Source: JAZKID01 sp963714065
GTDB taxonomy: Bacteria > Pseudomonadota > Alphaproteobacteria > Rhizobiales > UBA4765
Reading direction: 5' to 3'
Length of the DNA: 64,000 bases
NCBI GenBank assembly: GCA_963714065.1
Contig: OY970226.1
Span: 1,364,001 to 1,428,000 of the forward strand
Under the pieces are notes generated by a model that had not been told where the DNA came from, ran no database searches, and was given only the letters and a program-made list of their open reading frames with translations. How positions within the stretch are numbered: position 1 is the first letter of the stretch; every line of letters begins with the position of its first letter. Positions 43,480 to 52,768 of this stretch are shown here, one piece after another. Position numbers and translations under genes: made by a program.

Positions 43480-45105
43480 ATGAGCCTGTCGAATTTCAAG
43501 AAGCCTGCCGTGAAAACGCTCGGCGAAAAGCTCGAGGAAGGTTTGAGCCTGCATCGCAAGGGCCGCCTGCCGGAGGCCGAGACTATCTATCGCGAGATTC
43601 TAAAGCAAAGCCCGCATCTGTTCGAGGCGCAGCATTTCCTTGCCCTCGTGCACATGCAGAAAAGCGAATTTTACGAAGCGCTCGAATTGCTGGCCACGGC
43701 CATCGAGCATCATACCGGGCCGCCCGACAAGCTGCGTGCCCTGGTGCCGACGCTCGGCAAGCTTGGGCATGAATTTTCTGGCCGCTTTTGCAAGCAGGAA
43801 GCGACCATCGTTTACGGGATCCTGCTGAATATCGCGCCGGATAATCTCGACTGCATCAATGAACAATGCGCAGCCCTGATTTCGCTCGAGCGTTACGAGG
43901 AGGCTTTAAAGCTGGCGGAGCGCGGCATTACCATCGCACCGCAAGATGCGACCGTCCGTGCCGTGCACGCGCATACCAAGCTTGCCCTCGGCCGCGCGCA
44001 GGAAGCCGCCGATAGCTACAAAAAGGCCCTGGAGCTGGGGCTCGATACCGATGTCATTCATAAAAATCTCGCCGGGGCCTTGCAAATCCTCGGGCATTAT
44101 GACGAGGCATTGCAACATCTGGAGAAGGCGATTGCGCTCAATCCGCAATCGGCCGACCTGGTCGCCAATCGCGGCGTCGTGCATCTGACGGCGGGACAGT
44201 TCGCTAAAGGCTGGCGGGATTATCAGAAACGGCTCGACATCAATGCCGGCGCGACCAGACGCGCGTACAGCCAGCCGCAATGGGATGGAAAAAATGTCGA
44301 CGGCACGCTTTTCATCTGGGGCGAGCAGGGCATCGGCGACAATATTCTTTATGCAAGCATGCTTGCCGACCTGCAGATGCGCGCCAGGGATGTCGTGCTC
44401 GAGGTCGAGCAACGGCTGATTCCGCTGTTTGCGCGCTCTTTCCCGTTCCTGAAACTGATTCCGATGAAGAAGAGATTGTATAACGGACAAATCGACGCGC
44501 AGGATGCGATCGGCAATCTCGGCACATATCTCAGGCTCGATTTTGGTTCCTTCCCGTGCAACGAAGAGGGCTATCTGAAAGCCGACGAAGAGCGTGCAGC
44601 AAGCTTGCGTGCCAGATTTCCGCAGGACGGCAAGAAGCTGATCGGCATTTCCTGGCGCAGCAAGAACCAGAAATACGAGCGCGAGAAAAGTGCAAGCCTG
44701 AATGATCTGCTGCCCTTTTTGCGCCTGCAATCCTGCCGCTTCGTCGATCTGCAATATGGCGACACGGCTGAGGAGCGTGCGGCTTTCGAAAAAGAGCACG
44801 GCATCCGCATCGAGCATCTGGACGACATCGACAACAAAAACGATATCGACGGGCTTGCGGCCCTGATCAAGGCTTGCGATGCGGTCGTCACGGTGAGCAA
44901 CACCACGGCGCATCTGGCGGGTGCATTGGGCAAGCCCGTTTTTGTGATGCTGCCTTATGGGCTTGCCCGTTTCTGGTACTGGTTCCAGGACAGGGCCGAT
45001 AGCCCATGGTATCCGAAGGTCAGGCTTTACCGCACAAAGGAAGGTGCGGGCTGGGCCGCGCTTGCGGAAGGGCTGGCACCCGATCTGGCCGCTTTTACAG
45101 GCTAA
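43480..45105 (+). CDS. TPR protein with C-terminal GT9/heptosyltransferase-like domain
   Basis: A 541-residue protein. Residues 1-260 form tetratricopeptide repeats (LHRKGRLPEAETIYREILKQSPHLFEAQHFLALVHM; GHYDEALQHLEKAIALNPQSADL). The C-terminal half resembles glycosyltransferase family 9: GTLFIWGEQGIGDNILYASMLADLQ, KLIGISWRSKNQKYE and CDAVVTVSNTTAHLAGALGKPVFVMLP. Proteins with this layout are frequent in alphaproteobacteria, often near flagellin glycosylation or envelope genes. It ends the three-gene glycan unit, followed by a hairpin terminator. Confidence 0.82.
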   Translation: MSLSNFKKPAVKTLGEKLEEGLSLHRKGRLPEAETIYREILKQSPHLFEAQHFLALVHMQKSEFYEALELLATAIEHHTGPPDKLRALVPTLGKLGHEFSGRFCKQEATIVYGILLNIAPDNLDCINEQCAALISLERYEEALKLAERGITIAPQDATVRAVHAHTKLALGRAQEAADSYKKALELGLDTDVIHKNLAGALQILGHYDEALQHLEKAIALNPQSADLVANRGVVHLTAGQFAKGWRDYQKRLDINAGATRRAYSQPQWDGKNVDGTLFIWGEQGIGDNILYASMLADLQMRARDVVLEVEQRLIPLFARSFPFLKLIPMKKRLYNGQIDAQDAIGNLGTYLRLDFGSFPCNEEGYLKADEERAASLRARFPQDGKKLIGISWRSKNQKYEREKSASLNDLLPFLRLQSCRFVDLQYGDTAEERAAFEKEHGIRIEHLDDIDNKNDIDGLAALIKACDAVVTVSNTTAHLAGALGKPVFVMLPYGLARFWYWFQDRADSPWYPKVRLYRTKEGAGWAALAEGLAPDLAAFTG

Positions 45106-45179
45106 AACAGCGCAAGCTCGAAATAAAAATTCTTTTTGGCCCTTCTCAAAAGCAGATCTGATTGCTACATAGGCTTCAA

Positions 45180-45209
45180 GGCGCGAGCTTTTCGCGCCGC
45201 TTCTTTTTT
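45180..45209 (+). terminator. Terminator-like hairpin after the TPR gene
   Basis: GGCGCGA/TCGCGCC stem (45180-45186 with 45192-45198), loop gcttt, then gcttc and six T. It separates the TPR gene from the tRNA-fMet leader. Confidence 0.65.
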
Positions 45210-45212
45210 AAA

Positions 45213-45465
<253 letters not shown>

Positions 45466-45476
45466 AAATAAGTGCC

Positions 45477-45502
45477 AAAAAAGCGCCGTTGGGCGCTTTT
45501 TT
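45477..45502 (+). terminator. Terminator of tRNA-fMet
   Basis: Stem AAAAAAGCGCC/GGCGCTTTTTT (45477-45487 with 45492-45502), loop gttg, ending in T. It starts 12 bases after the tRNA. Confidence 0.88.
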
Positions 45503-45522
45503 GTTGCGCGAATTTTAGGGAG

Positions 45523-45541
45523 GCCTCGCTTGCGCTCAGGC
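45523..45541. repeat. Short palindromic element downstream of tRNA-fMet
   Basis: On the minus strand it reads GCC-TGA-GC-gcaa-GC-GA-GGC, the same outer stem, purine loop and GC inner stem plan as the hairpins near both tRNA genes. The rest of the interval to 45736 holds no gene I can support. Confidence 0.5.
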
Positions 45542-45736
45542 GTTCAACGCTTGAATTAATCCGCCGGATCGATTCTCCGGTTTCGCCGTCGCGCTTCACT
45601 CCTGCGAAGGCAGGCCCTTATGCGAATTTTATTTTTATTAAAAAAATAGCAGGTGCAAATTAATGCGCATGATGTTTCGGTATGCTCCAGTTTGCAGGAA
45701 TGCGACCTTCCATTCGTTCATCAAAGGAGAACTGCC

Positions 45737-46132
45737 ATGAGGAAATTTATCATTACGGCCTGCGCAAGCGTGGTTCTTACCGGCCTCGCTTTTGCCCAAA
45801 CATCGGGCATGCCAAGCGCAACACCGGCTGCGTTTTATAAAATCCAGCCCGCAGATTTGCGTATCACAACTCTGATCGGCACAAGGGTCGTCAATGCAAA
45901 TAATGAAAACATCGGCAAGGTCGAAGACGTTCTGGTCGATAAGGGCAAGACCGTTCAGGCCATTGTGCTCGGTGTTGGCGGTTTTCTCGGCGTCGGCGAG
46001 CGTAGCGTTGCTATTGCACCGGAATCGATTGCTCTGACCAAGCTGACCGACGGCTCGATCAAGGCCGTGGTCAATACGACGAAGAAAGATCTCGAGAATG
46101 CTCCGGAAGTGAAACTGAGCACCCTCAACTGA
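45737..46132 (+). CDS. PRC-barrel domain protein, exported
   Basis: A 131-residue protein with a signal peptide (MRKFIITACASVVLTGLAFA, cleavage before QTSG). The PRC-barrel domain follows: ITTLIGTRVVNANNENIGKVEDVLVDKGKTVQAIVLGVGGFLGVGERSVAI. A strong ribosome-binding site (aaaggaga) precedes the ATG at 45737, although the frame is open upstream. Exported PRC-barrel proteins are common in alphaproteobacteria, often stress-induced; the partner is unknown. Confidence 0.87.
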   Translation: MRKFIITACASVVLTGLAFAQTSGMPSATPAAFYKIQPADLRITTLIGTRVVNANNENIGKVEDVLVDKGKTVQAIVLGVGGFLGVGERSVAIAPESIALTKLTDGSIKAVVNTTKKDLENAPEVKLSTLN

Positions 46133-46196
46133 CGAATTCCGATTAATTAATTAAACTATGCAGGTTGCGCCGGGAGCCTTAATCAAGGAGGGTGTA

Positions 46197-46772
46197 ATGG
46201 CATTCGCGCTTCGACATGAAACGATGAGCCTTGCAGATATGCAGGCCATTAGAGCCCGGATCGAGCAACATATACGCGAACATCGCGGCTGGTATATTTT
46301 CCAAGGTGTTGCATTTCTTGTTGCCGGTCTTCTGGCTGCGATATTGCCGGCTGCCACAGTCCTTTCCGCGACACTTATCATAGGCGCGGCTTTGCTGGTG
46401 ACGGGTGTTTTGCAGTTCATTGCCAGTTTTCAATCCCGCTCGCATTGGTGGGCATTCTTTTCCGCTTTGCTATCGATTGCCACCGGCGGATGGATGTTGT
46501 GGATGCCGCTTTTCGCGGCACTTGCCCTGGCCATAGTGGTTGCGGCCTTTCTCAGTGCGGAAGGTATTCTGGAAATTCTGCTGGCCTTCGAATTCCGCCC
46601 GGCACGCAACTGGGGATGGATGCTGGCTTCCGGCCTCGCCACGCTGGTCCTGTCCATATTCATGTGGAGCGGCCTGCCGGTTTTAAGCGTGGTTTACCTA
46701 GGCCTGCTGATTGCCATCAATTTCATCTTTTATGGCGTATCATTGCTGATGCTTGCCGGAAGTCTCGCTTAA
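46197..46772 (+). CDS. HdeD-family membrane protein
   Basis: A 191-residue protein with six hydrophobic helices in three pairs, of the HdeD/DUF308 type. Typical elements are REHRGWYIFQGVAFLVAGLLAAILP, ATLIIGAALLVTGVLQFIASFQSR, HWWAFFSALLSIATGGWMLWMP and NWGWMLASGLATLVLSIFMWSGLP. E. coli HdeD is linked to acid resistance at high cell density. The ATG at 46197 follows an ideal ribosome-binding site (aaggaggg, 46185-46192). It may be cotranscribed with the PRC-barrel gene. Confidence 0.88.
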   Translation: MAFALRHETMSLADMQAIRARIEQHIREHRGWYIFQGVAFLVAGLLAAILPAATVLSATLIIGAALLVTGVLQFIASFQSRSHWWAFFSALLSIATGGWMLWMPLFAALALAIVVAAFLSAEGILEILLAFEFRPARNWGWMLASGLATLVLSIFMWSGLPVLSVVYLGLLIAINFIFYGVSLLMLAGSLA

Positions 46773-46906
46773 ATCTGCAGTGCGAATGAATAGGCTATAA
46801 TATTGGTTATAATATATTGGCCACGCCAAAAGCGCCCCTAATCCCGATAGGATCTTGATCGCCCAGTCAAAGGCCTGTACGCCTTGGTCGCCGGCATGGC
46901 CGGCAC

Positions 46907-46998
46907 GGAGACGTGGCCGAGAGGCTGAAGGCACTCGTTTGCTAAATGAGCAGGCCCCTAAAAGGGTCTCGAGGGTTCGAATCCCTCCGTCTCCGCCA
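46907..46998 (+). tRNA. tRNA-Ser (anticodon GCT)
   Basis: A 92-base class II tRNA: acceptor GGAGACG/CGTCTCC, anticodon loop ttGCTaa within CTCGT/ATGAG, a long variable arm, T loop ttcgaat, discriminator G and encoded CCA. No partial duplicate like those at the other two tRNAs is seen. Confidence 0.97.
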
Positions 46999-47042
46999 AC
47001 TTCTCCGTCGCCATGAGGCCGGCTCAAACAAGGAGACAATTG

Positions 47043-47411
47043 ATGCGTGTGATGGTGCTCGTGAAGGCGACCGAAGACAGCGAAAAGGGTTTTCTCCCTA
47101 CGCCCGAGGCGATGGAGATGATGGAGGCGATGGGCAGATTTAATGACGAGTTGCGCAAGGCCGGCATCCTGCGCGAAGCCGACGGCTTGCAGCCCTCCTC
47201 GCAGGGCAAGCGGATTGCGTTCGATGGTCCTAATCGTACGATCATCGACGGGCCTTTCGCCCAACCCCGCGAGCTGGTCGCCGGCTTCTGGATATGGGAA
47301 GTCAAGGACATGGATGAGGCGATCGCCTGGGTGAAGCGCTGCCCCAATCCCATGCCCGGGCCGAGCGAGATCGAAATCCGGCCGTTCTACGAGATGGCTG
47401 ATTTGCAATAA
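47043..47411 (+). CDS. YCII/DGPF-domain protein
   Basis: A 122-residue protein of the YCII-related family. It begins MRVMVLVKATEDSEKGFLP and contains the DGPFAQPRELVAGFWIWEVKDMDEAIAWVKRCP block with the namesake DGPF. The C-terminus EIEIRPFYEMADL is typical of the PhnB-linked subgroup found beside ECF sigma factors, although none is adjacent here. The ATG at 47043 follows aaggaga. Function unknown; related YciI proteins bind small ligands through a conserved His-Asp pair. Confidence 0.9.
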   Translation: MRVMVLVKATEDSEKGFLPTPEAMEMMEAMGRFNDELRKAGILREADGLQPSSQGKRIAFDGPNRTIIDGPFAQPRELVAGFWIWEVKDMDEAIAWVKRCPNPMPGPSEIEIRPFYEMADLQ

Positions 47412-47795
47412 CACTCTGACGCCGAAGGTCATGGAAATTCATGATAGGGCGTGCGAGAAGCTCAGCGGCAACCGAAGGCTCAAATCCTCTTTTCAGTCGC
47501 AATTCTTGGAGCACAAGTAGAGGCATGCGGGAAATTCGAACTGGCGATTAGCTTTCTATATCAAAGCGCTATAGCTACAGTCTGTATCCCTCCGTCCGCA
47601 GTTAGGGCTGGCCGTTATTGCACCAGCGACATTTGCAAATAAAGCAGCCGGAATAGCCATGGCTCAAGCGCAGGGTGCTATGGTTGTCCTGATTTGCATG
47701 GTTATCCGGTACTTTTGTCGCAAAAATTCGCAAATCGCGAAAGCGCTCGCGCAGTTTCAATAATAAGGAATAAGAACGAGAAAGGCCGTTCATAG
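47412..47795. other. Intergenic interval, no gene seen
   Basis: About 380 bases between the YCII gene and the convergent first edge of the carbohydrate locus. Small frames exist, but none has a ribosome-binding site or recognisable protein. There is no strong terminator hairpin. Confidence 0.5.
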
Positions 47796-48677
47796 CTATA
47801 GCACGCCAACGAATTCCAGATTCGATATAGCTTGCGATTTTGCCCAATCCACCGGCTGTCGGCTTCTGTAGCCATGAATACGGGGGCTTTCCAGAAATCT
47901 TCTGCAGGCCTGCTCGTAGATCGGCTCATTCAGGCCTTCGCTGCTGCGATATTGGCCCTGAATGGGAATGCGGTCGTCGGTGGAATTTTCACCTTTTTCC
48001 GTAATGCATAAAATAAGTCGGTTCGACATGCTTAAATGCGTGGAATGTTCGATAGCTTTGCCAAATCGCAAAGGATTCCAGTTCCACAACATCCATGGCG
48101 ACTGGATGTGATGCGGACTGCAACTCCCTAAGAAATCGCATACGAATACCAGCGCATCGGCATAATTATTGATGGCGAAGAAATCCAGGAAAAAATCGGG
48201 TGAATATAATAGATAGCCACCGGGGAAAGCGGAGCCATGTTCGATGCTCAAAAACCTGCCGCCGGGTTTCAGCATGCGCGAACAATTCTTCAGAAATTCT
48301 GCCGGATTGAACAAATTATCCATGCATGAGCCGTTATAGATGAAATCATATTGCCCGTGCAGCTTGGACGGCACAGGCTCGTGCATATCGTGTACGATAT
48401 TGGCGTTTTCGTAAGCCGTTACATCCAGCGCGTCCATCTTGAGATCGCAAAAACTGGCAAAGAGTTCATAATCGGTAATCTCTCCACCGGCCCTGGTTTC
48501 CGTATCCTTTGAAAGGGCGACATCTTTCAGCGTAATGCCTTCTGACGCAGCAATCCCCAGCATGCCTTCACGCGTGAAAAAGATGGACTGGCGCCCTATC
48601 AGCAGACCCCGGCCTCGCAGGGGGCGCTGACGGTGCTCTTTCAGCAGGCTGCGAAAAATATGTGAGCTTATTCCCAT
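47796..48677 (-). CDS. Methyltransferase-like protein of the carbohydrate locus
   Basis: A 293-residue protein with a SAM-methyltransferase-type second half: YDFIYNGSCMDNLFNPAEFLKNCSRMLKPGGRFLSIEHGSAFPGG. Motif I is degenerate (ALDVTAYENANIVHDMHEP). It shares clear blocks with the gene at 57049-57852 of the same locus: the MGIS start, the FLDFF/FLDYY segment, and NSTDDRIPIQGQYR against NSTTDKIPQQGKYK. The two are paralogues of an unnamed family. Substrate unknown. It is the last gene of the seventeen-gene minus-strand run. Confidence 0.65.
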   Translation of the reverse strand: MGISSHIFRSLLKEHRQRPLRGRGLLIGRQSIFFTREGMLGIAASEGITLKDVALSKDTETRAGGEITDYELFASFCDLKMDALDVTAYENANIVHDMHEPVPSKLHGQYDFIYNGSCMDNLFNPAEFLKNCSRMLKPGGRFLSIEHGSAFPGGYLLYSPDFFLDFFAINNYADALVFVCDFLGSCSPHHIQSPWMLWNWNPLRFGKAIEHSTHLSMSNRLILCITEKGENSTDDRIPIQGQYRSSEGLNEPIYEQACRRFLESPRIHGYRSRQPVDWAKSQAISNLEFVGVL

Positions 48678-48701
48678 GGCGAATAAATTCTGTGTGTGCG
48701 A

Positions 48702-49262
48702 TCAAGACTGAATTAGGGTCTTTTCCTGGCTTTGTACAGTTCTGAATTCGATCCACTCAATCGCTTCAATCAATGAACTGCAAGTAAAATCGGGCTGGAA
48801 GGCAGGCGCATCTTCCTTATAGCCATGATCCAGAAAGACAGTGCCGCAGCCCGCCGCTTGCCCGGCCAAAATATCCCGCCAGCGATCACCTGCCATGTAA
48901 GAGTGCGTCATATCGATGCTAAACTTGTCACGAGCCTGCAGCAGCAGGCCGGGTTTTGGTTTGCGGCAATCGCAATTGTCTTGCGAGCGGTGGTAGCAAG
49001 CAAGAATTTCATCGAAAGGGAAGATCATATTAATCTGTGCATGCAGGCTTTCTACAAATGTGGGCGTGACCAATCCGTTTCCAACATCCGGCTGATTGGT
49101 GACGATAATAAGTTTATAGCCCAGGTTCCGCAATCGTGCCAGTTCGCCGAGATTTGCGTCAAGCACGAACTCTTCCAGCCTTGTCGGCGCATAAGGTTTG
49201 CCATGCTTGATAATGGATTTATTGATCACGCCGTCGCGATCGAGGAATATAGCTTTAGTCAT
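48702..49262 (-). CDS. gmhB: D-glycero-D-manno-heptose 1,7-bisphosphate phosphatase-like (HAD-IIIA)
   Basis: A 186-residue HAD phosphatase. The nucleophile and acid are D8 and D10 in IFLDRDGVIN. The TNQPDVGNGLV loop, the zinc-binding CYHRSQDNCDCRKPKPG stretch and YMAGDRWRDILAGQAAGC are GmhB signatures. The enzyme removes the 7-phosphate from heptose bisphosphate in heptose activation. It overlaps the acyltransferase gene by four bases. The exact anomer or sugar is not decidable, but histidinol phosphatases lack this context. Confidence 0.85.
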   Translation of the reverse strand: MTKAIFLDRDGVINKSIIKHGKPYAPTRLEEFVLDANLGELARLRNLGYKLIIVTNQPDVGNGLVTPTFVESLHAQINMIFPFDEILACYHRSQDNCDCRKPKPGLLLQARDKFSIDMTHSYMAGDRWRDILAGQAAGCGTVFLDHGYKEDAPAFQPDFTCSSLIEAIEWIEFRTVQSQEKTLIQS

Positions 49263-50356
49263 TGAGGCAAGCCCTTGGAGTTATTAATCCATCGAATAGA
49301 CAGCCGCTGCCTCCATTTTTCCAAAGGCTGCTCAATAAAAATCAGAAAGGCTGTAGCTGCCATGAGCGTTAAAACTGCCATGAAGATAAAACGTCCCATG
49401 CCGGAATAAGCGTGCCCTGTTAACAGGGAAGGAAGGCTCGCCTTCACTTTTACATAAAAGAGATCAAGCGCATGGATGACAGGAAGATGAAAAAGATAGG
49501 CAGGGTAGGATAACTCGCCGATGAAGCGATCCCAAGTGAGGTTTTTCGTGAGCGAAAAGAGGCCAGGCATGCCAAGGAAGACCACTATTAATAGCCATCC
49601 GGGAACGTAGAGAATGGCGGGTGTAAAACTCAAGAGAAACAATAATAACACCGTTATCGCGGCTAGCGGGATTTTCAATTCCTTATAAAGGAGATGGTAG
49701 CTGAGCGCTCCCATGCCAAAATATAATATTGCGGCGGGGAATGTTGTATACCCTAGTCCGAATTTTAATAACTCCATAGAGCCCAAGGTCACAGCGCCGC
49801 TTTTCATGCTTCCAATCAGTATAAGGTATGCGCCGCCCAATAGCGTAAAAGCGAAAATACGCCATAATTTTCGGACGATGAACGGAGCCAAAATATAGAA
49901 CATCAACTCGACGGACAAAGACCATGCTGCAACATTGATGGAATAATATCCTGCATCGATGCACTGTCCGGTGCTTAAGGAGCGAATGCATAACCAATGG
50001 CCAACATCCAATCCGAACAAAGTCAGGTTCGAAAATATATAAAGGCTTCCTGCCCAAGTGGGTATCGTACTCAGGCGGCCGATAAAAAACCTTATGCCGT
50101 TATCAACGCTGCCTAAAATGGCAAATTCGGCAAAGACAGCCATGAAGTAAATAGGATAGATGCGAAGAAGCCGGCTGCCGTAAAATGCTCGATTGGTCTG
50201 ATGTGTTGTATATTTTTCGTTCAGGATCATCGCCATATAAAAACCTGAGATGCAAAAAAATGTGCACACGGCCAAGAAGGCGTATTGACCAAGCAATGTA
50301 TCGCCCGCGTGCAAGGCAATAACGCATGCAGCAAGCAATACTCTTAAGATACCCAT
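49259..50356 (-). CDS. Acyltransferase 3 family membrane protein
   Basis: A 365-residue membrane protein with about ten hydrophobic helices. The N-terminal helix has the catalytic-type His in LAACVIALHAG (H16), and the loop motif FYGSRLLRIYPIYF matches the family's R-RIYP element. Such proteins O-acetylate surface sugars using acetyl-CoA-derived groups. Several hydrophobic segments follow to the C-terminus with no extra periplasmic domain. It lies three bases after the nucleotidyltransferase gene. Confidence 0.82.
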   Translation of the reverse strand: MGILRVLLAACVIALHAGDTLLGQYAFLAVCTFFCISGFYMAMILNEKYTTHQTNRAFYGSRLLRIYPIYFMAVFAEFAILGSVDNGIRFFIGRLSTIPTWAGSLYIFSNLTLFGLDVGHWLCIRSLSTGQCIDAGYYSINVAAWSLSVELMFYILAPFIVRKLWRIFAFTLLGGAYLILIGSMKSGAVTLGSMELLKFGLGYTTFPAAILYFGMGALSYHLLYKELKIPLAAITVLLLFLLSFTPAILYVPGWLLIVVFLGMPGLFSLTKNLTWDRFIGELSYPAYLFHLPVIHALDLFYVKVKASLPSLLTGHAYSGMGRFIFMAVLTLMAATAFLIFIEQPLEKWRQRLSIRWINNSKGLPQ

Positions 50357-50359
50357 GGC

Positions 50360-51070
50360 TTATTTACCCGGTCGATCTTTCATATGACGCCTGAATGCTT
50401 CCAATGCATGCGGAGTACCGATTTCGAAATATTTTTGCGGGACAGCGAATCCGTCCAGGGCATTTTGTGCAATGCGGTCGAGAAGATAATTCGACAGGTC
50501 CCACGAGTTTTCCGGACATTGAGTGAATGTTTTTTTTGAAAAAACAGAAACGCCCCAATCGATATAGTTGTGATCCGGTGTTTGATTTTTCTTGCAATAA
50601 CTTACGATCTTGCCGTCTTTGAAAATAATATTGCTTTTGTCCGTCGCGTCGTCATTCTTGTAAATGCTGACAAGGCTTTGTGAACCGCTGCGGAAATAAT
50701 GATCGACGATCGGGCTCCAGTCATAGTCCAGATAGCTATCCGCGTAGGAAACAACGAAATCGTCTTCGGCAAAGGGCAGCGCCTTTCTGATGGCGCCGCC
50801 GGTGCCCAGCAACTGCGCGCCATCCAGGGAATATTGTATGTTCAGACCAAAGGATGCGCCATCGCCGGCATAATCGATAATTGGCTGCGATAAATGACCT
50901 GCCAGAATAACCACGCGGTTAAATCCGAAACGTTTTATATTCTCCAGCACATAGCTAAGGAAGGGCTTTCCATGAATATCAATCAGGCATTTGGGAGTGC
51001 CTGCATACATCGAGGCGATGCGTGTGCCAGCTCCTCCCGCAAGCAGGAAAACGGGTAGAGAATGCGTCAT
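50360..51070 (-). CDS. Sugar-phosphate nucleotidyltransferase, HddC-like
   Basis: A 236-residue enzyme of the GT-A nucleotidyltransferase fold. It begins PVFLLAGGAGTRIASMYAGTPKCLIDIHGKPFL, with the GGxGTR nucleotide-binding loop and the PK lysine. Further motifs are LGTGGAIRKALPF and DDFVVSYADSYLDYDW, which contain the metal-binding aspartate. Length and motifs resemble heptose-1-phosphate guanylyltransferase (HddC) and related enzymes. With GmhB and GmhA-like genes nearby, heptose activation is the best guess. The ATG at 51070 is used; the earlier in-frame start overlaps the transketolase gene. Confidence 0.78.
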   Translation of the reverse strand: MTHSLPVFLLAGGAGTRIASMYAGTPKCLIDIHGKPFLSYVLENIKRFGFNRVVILAGHLSQPIIDYAGDGASFGLNIQYSLDGAQLLGTGGAIRKALPFAEDDFVVSYADSYLDYDWSPIVDHYFRSGSQSLVSIYKNDDATDKSNIIFKDGKIVSYCKKNQTPDHNYIDWGVSVFSKKTFTQCPENSWDLSNYLLDRIAQNALDGFAVPQKYFEIGTPHALEAFRRHMKDRPGK

Positions 51071-51080
51071 GCCAAGATGT

Positions 51081-51977
51081 TCATAGGGCCGCACGGATTT
51101 TCTCAAGCGACAGATCGTGCGCATTCAGTATGTCGTCATGTGAGCCGTAGCAGTGGATAAATTCGTCCTTTAAATGAAAATGGCGAATGGTTGTGCGGGC
51201 GCCATTATCGTAAGCGAGCCGCTTCACTTGATTTCCCAGATTGCCCGTTCCCGACGTTTCTTCAATGATCACGACATTGTCGTAATGGTTGAAAACATAT
51301 CGTAGGCGTTCCGTATCCAGCGGCTTGATCGTCGACACGCTGTAAACGGAAGCATTTTTTTCCGCAGCAAGCTGGCAAGCAAGTTTGGCGATGCCGCCAT
51401 AGGTAAGAAAGGCCGTTTTTTGGCCTTTCTTGATCAGGCGGATTTTTCCATATGCCCATGCTTCTTCTGCCTGAGCGGTTAAGTCTGGCTCTCCGGCTTT
51501 GCCGAGGCGCAAATAAATTGGAGAGCCTGCTTCCCGCAGGCACCAGCGCGTGACGGCTTCCACCTCCAGAGGATCGGCCGGCGCAATAACGGATAGGTTT
51601 GGAATGGATGTCGCAATCGAAATATCTTCCTGCGCGTGATGTGTAGCACCCAGCGTGGAATAATTCACGCCACCGCCTACACCTACCATTGTCACCGGCA
51701 GGTTTTGATAACAGATATCGTCGCGCACGAATTCGAAAGGGCGATAGAGCGTGAAGGTGGCAATCGTATAGGCCACAGGCCGCATGCCTTCCTGCGCAAG
51801 GCCTGCGCTCATGCCGATCATGATCTGTTCGGCAACGCCTGTGTTAATGAAGCGATCCGGGTAGGCTTCCCTGAACTTAGCTACCGATCCGGCAGGAGAA
51901 ATATCGGCAACCACTAGCACCAACTTGTCGTTTGTCTGTGCCTCTTCAAAAAAAACATCGGCGAATTTATTACGCAT
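51081..51977 (-). CDS. Transketolase, C-terminal subunit
   Basis: A 298-residue protein equal to the pyrimidine-binding and C-terminal domains of transketolase. It starts MRNKFADVFFEEAQTNDKLVLVVADISPAG and has the INTGVAEQIMIGMSAGLAQEGMRPVAYTIATF block with the catalytic Glu, and THHAQEDISIATSIPNLSVIAPADPLE. It overlaps the N-terminal subunit gene by eight bases, so the two halves are made together and presumably assemble. Split transketolases are frequent in sugar-biosynthesis clusters. Confidence 0.9.
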   Translation of the reverse strand: MRNKFADVFFEEAQTNDKLVLVVADISPAGSVAKFREAYPDRFINTGVAEQIMIGMSAGLAQEGMRPVAYTIATFTLYRPFEFVRDDICYQNLPVTMVGVGGGVNYSTLGATHHAQEDISIATSIPNLSVIAPADPLEVEAVTRWCLREAGSPIYLRLGKAGEPDLTAQAEEAWAYGKIRLIKKGQKTAFLTYGGIAKLACQLAAEKNASVYSVSTIKPLDTERLRYVFNHYDNVVIIEETSGTGNLGNQVKRLAYDNGARTTIRHFHLKDEFIHCYGSHDDILNAHDLSLEKIRAAL

Positions 51978-52767
51978 TGCTGGCTAGTTCCTGCATGGCG
52001 ATCTCATATTCTTTGTCGTTCGGCGAGCGATAATGCCAGATCGGCTCGTGCTCCATATAAGATACGCCTTTGCCTTTCACCGTTTTGCAGATAATCGCCT
52101 TTGGCGCGTTTGTGTTCAGCATGATCGCTTGATGAATAGCCAGAGCATCATGCCCGTCGATTTCATAGGTATCCCAGCCGAAGGCGCGAAATTTATCGGT
52201 GAGTGGATAAAAAGCCGTATGCGCCTCGCTCATGCGCTCCAGCCCGCTGAAATCATTGTTATCGACGCAAACAGTCAGGTTTTTCAGGCCCTTATTGGCG
52301 GCCATCATGATGGCTTCCCAGGTGGAGCCTTCCTGCAATTCGCCATCTGAAACGACGCAGAATATTCTGCCGCTGTCGTTCAGAAGCTTTTTGCCCATGG
52401 CGCGCCCCACGGCAATGCCAAGGCCATGCCCCAGCGAGCCGGTGCTGGCTTCAATGCCTGGCGTGCCATAATCGGGATGCGCACCAAGCCGGCCTTCCGG
52501 CTTGCAATAGTTTTCGATGTCGGCGTCCGACAGCAAGCCTTTTTCATGCAAGATGATATATTGAATGAGGCATCCATGCCCCTTTGACATGATGAAGACA
52601 TCGCGTTCGGCAGCAGATGTTTTTTTGAAAATAAAATTGTTATAAATCACATCGACGATTTCGATGCAGGAAAAAGCGGGCGCGACATGCAGTGCGGTTA
52701 CTTTCCGCGACAGTTCCAGAATTTTCTTTCTGTAGCGATTGCAGCGCTGTACGGAATTCTCGCTCAC
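51970..52767 (-). CDS. Transketolase, N-terminal (TPP-binding) subunit
   Basis: A 265-residue protein with the TPP-pyrophosphate domain. The GDG motif is in VVSDGELQEGSTWEAIMMAANKGLKNLTVCVDNNDFSG, with metal-binding Asp and Asn. Other signatures are MSKGHGCLIQYIILHEKG, HPDYGTPGIEASTGSLGHGLGIAVGRAMGKKL and ICKTVKGKGVSYMEHEPIWHYRSPN. Together with the next gene it makes a full transketolase able to yield sedoheptulose 7-phosphate from pentose phosphates. Confidence 0.92.
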   Translation of the reverse strand: MSENSVQRCNRYRKKILELSRKVTALHVAPAFSCIEIVDVIYNNFIFKKTSAAERDVFIMSKGHGCLIQYIILHEKGLLSDADIENYCKPEGRLGAHPDYGTPGIEASTGSLGHGLGIAVGRAMGKKLLNDSGRIFCVVSDGELQEGSTWEAIMMAANKGLKNLTVCVDNNDFSGLERMSEAHTAFYPLTDKFRAFGWDTYEIDGHDALAIHQAIMLNTNAPKAIICKTVKGKGVSYMEHEPIWHYRSPNDKEYEIAMQELASNA

Positions 52768-52768
52768 C

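Noticed and set aside
46796..46813. Two TATAAT boxes upstream of tRNA-Ser
   Set aside because: No matching -35 box at a sensible distance and about 95 bases from the tRNA, in an AT-rich stretch where such hexamers arise by chance.
46988..47013. Possible echo of the tRNA-Ser 3' end just downstream (cttctccgtcgcc)
   Set aside because: Similarity to ctccgtctccgcc is imperfect and short, unlike the exact copies at the other two tRNA genes.
47451..47642. Small plus-strand frame of 63 codons after the YCII gene
   Set aside because: No ribosome-binding site, no recognisable protein and odd composition.
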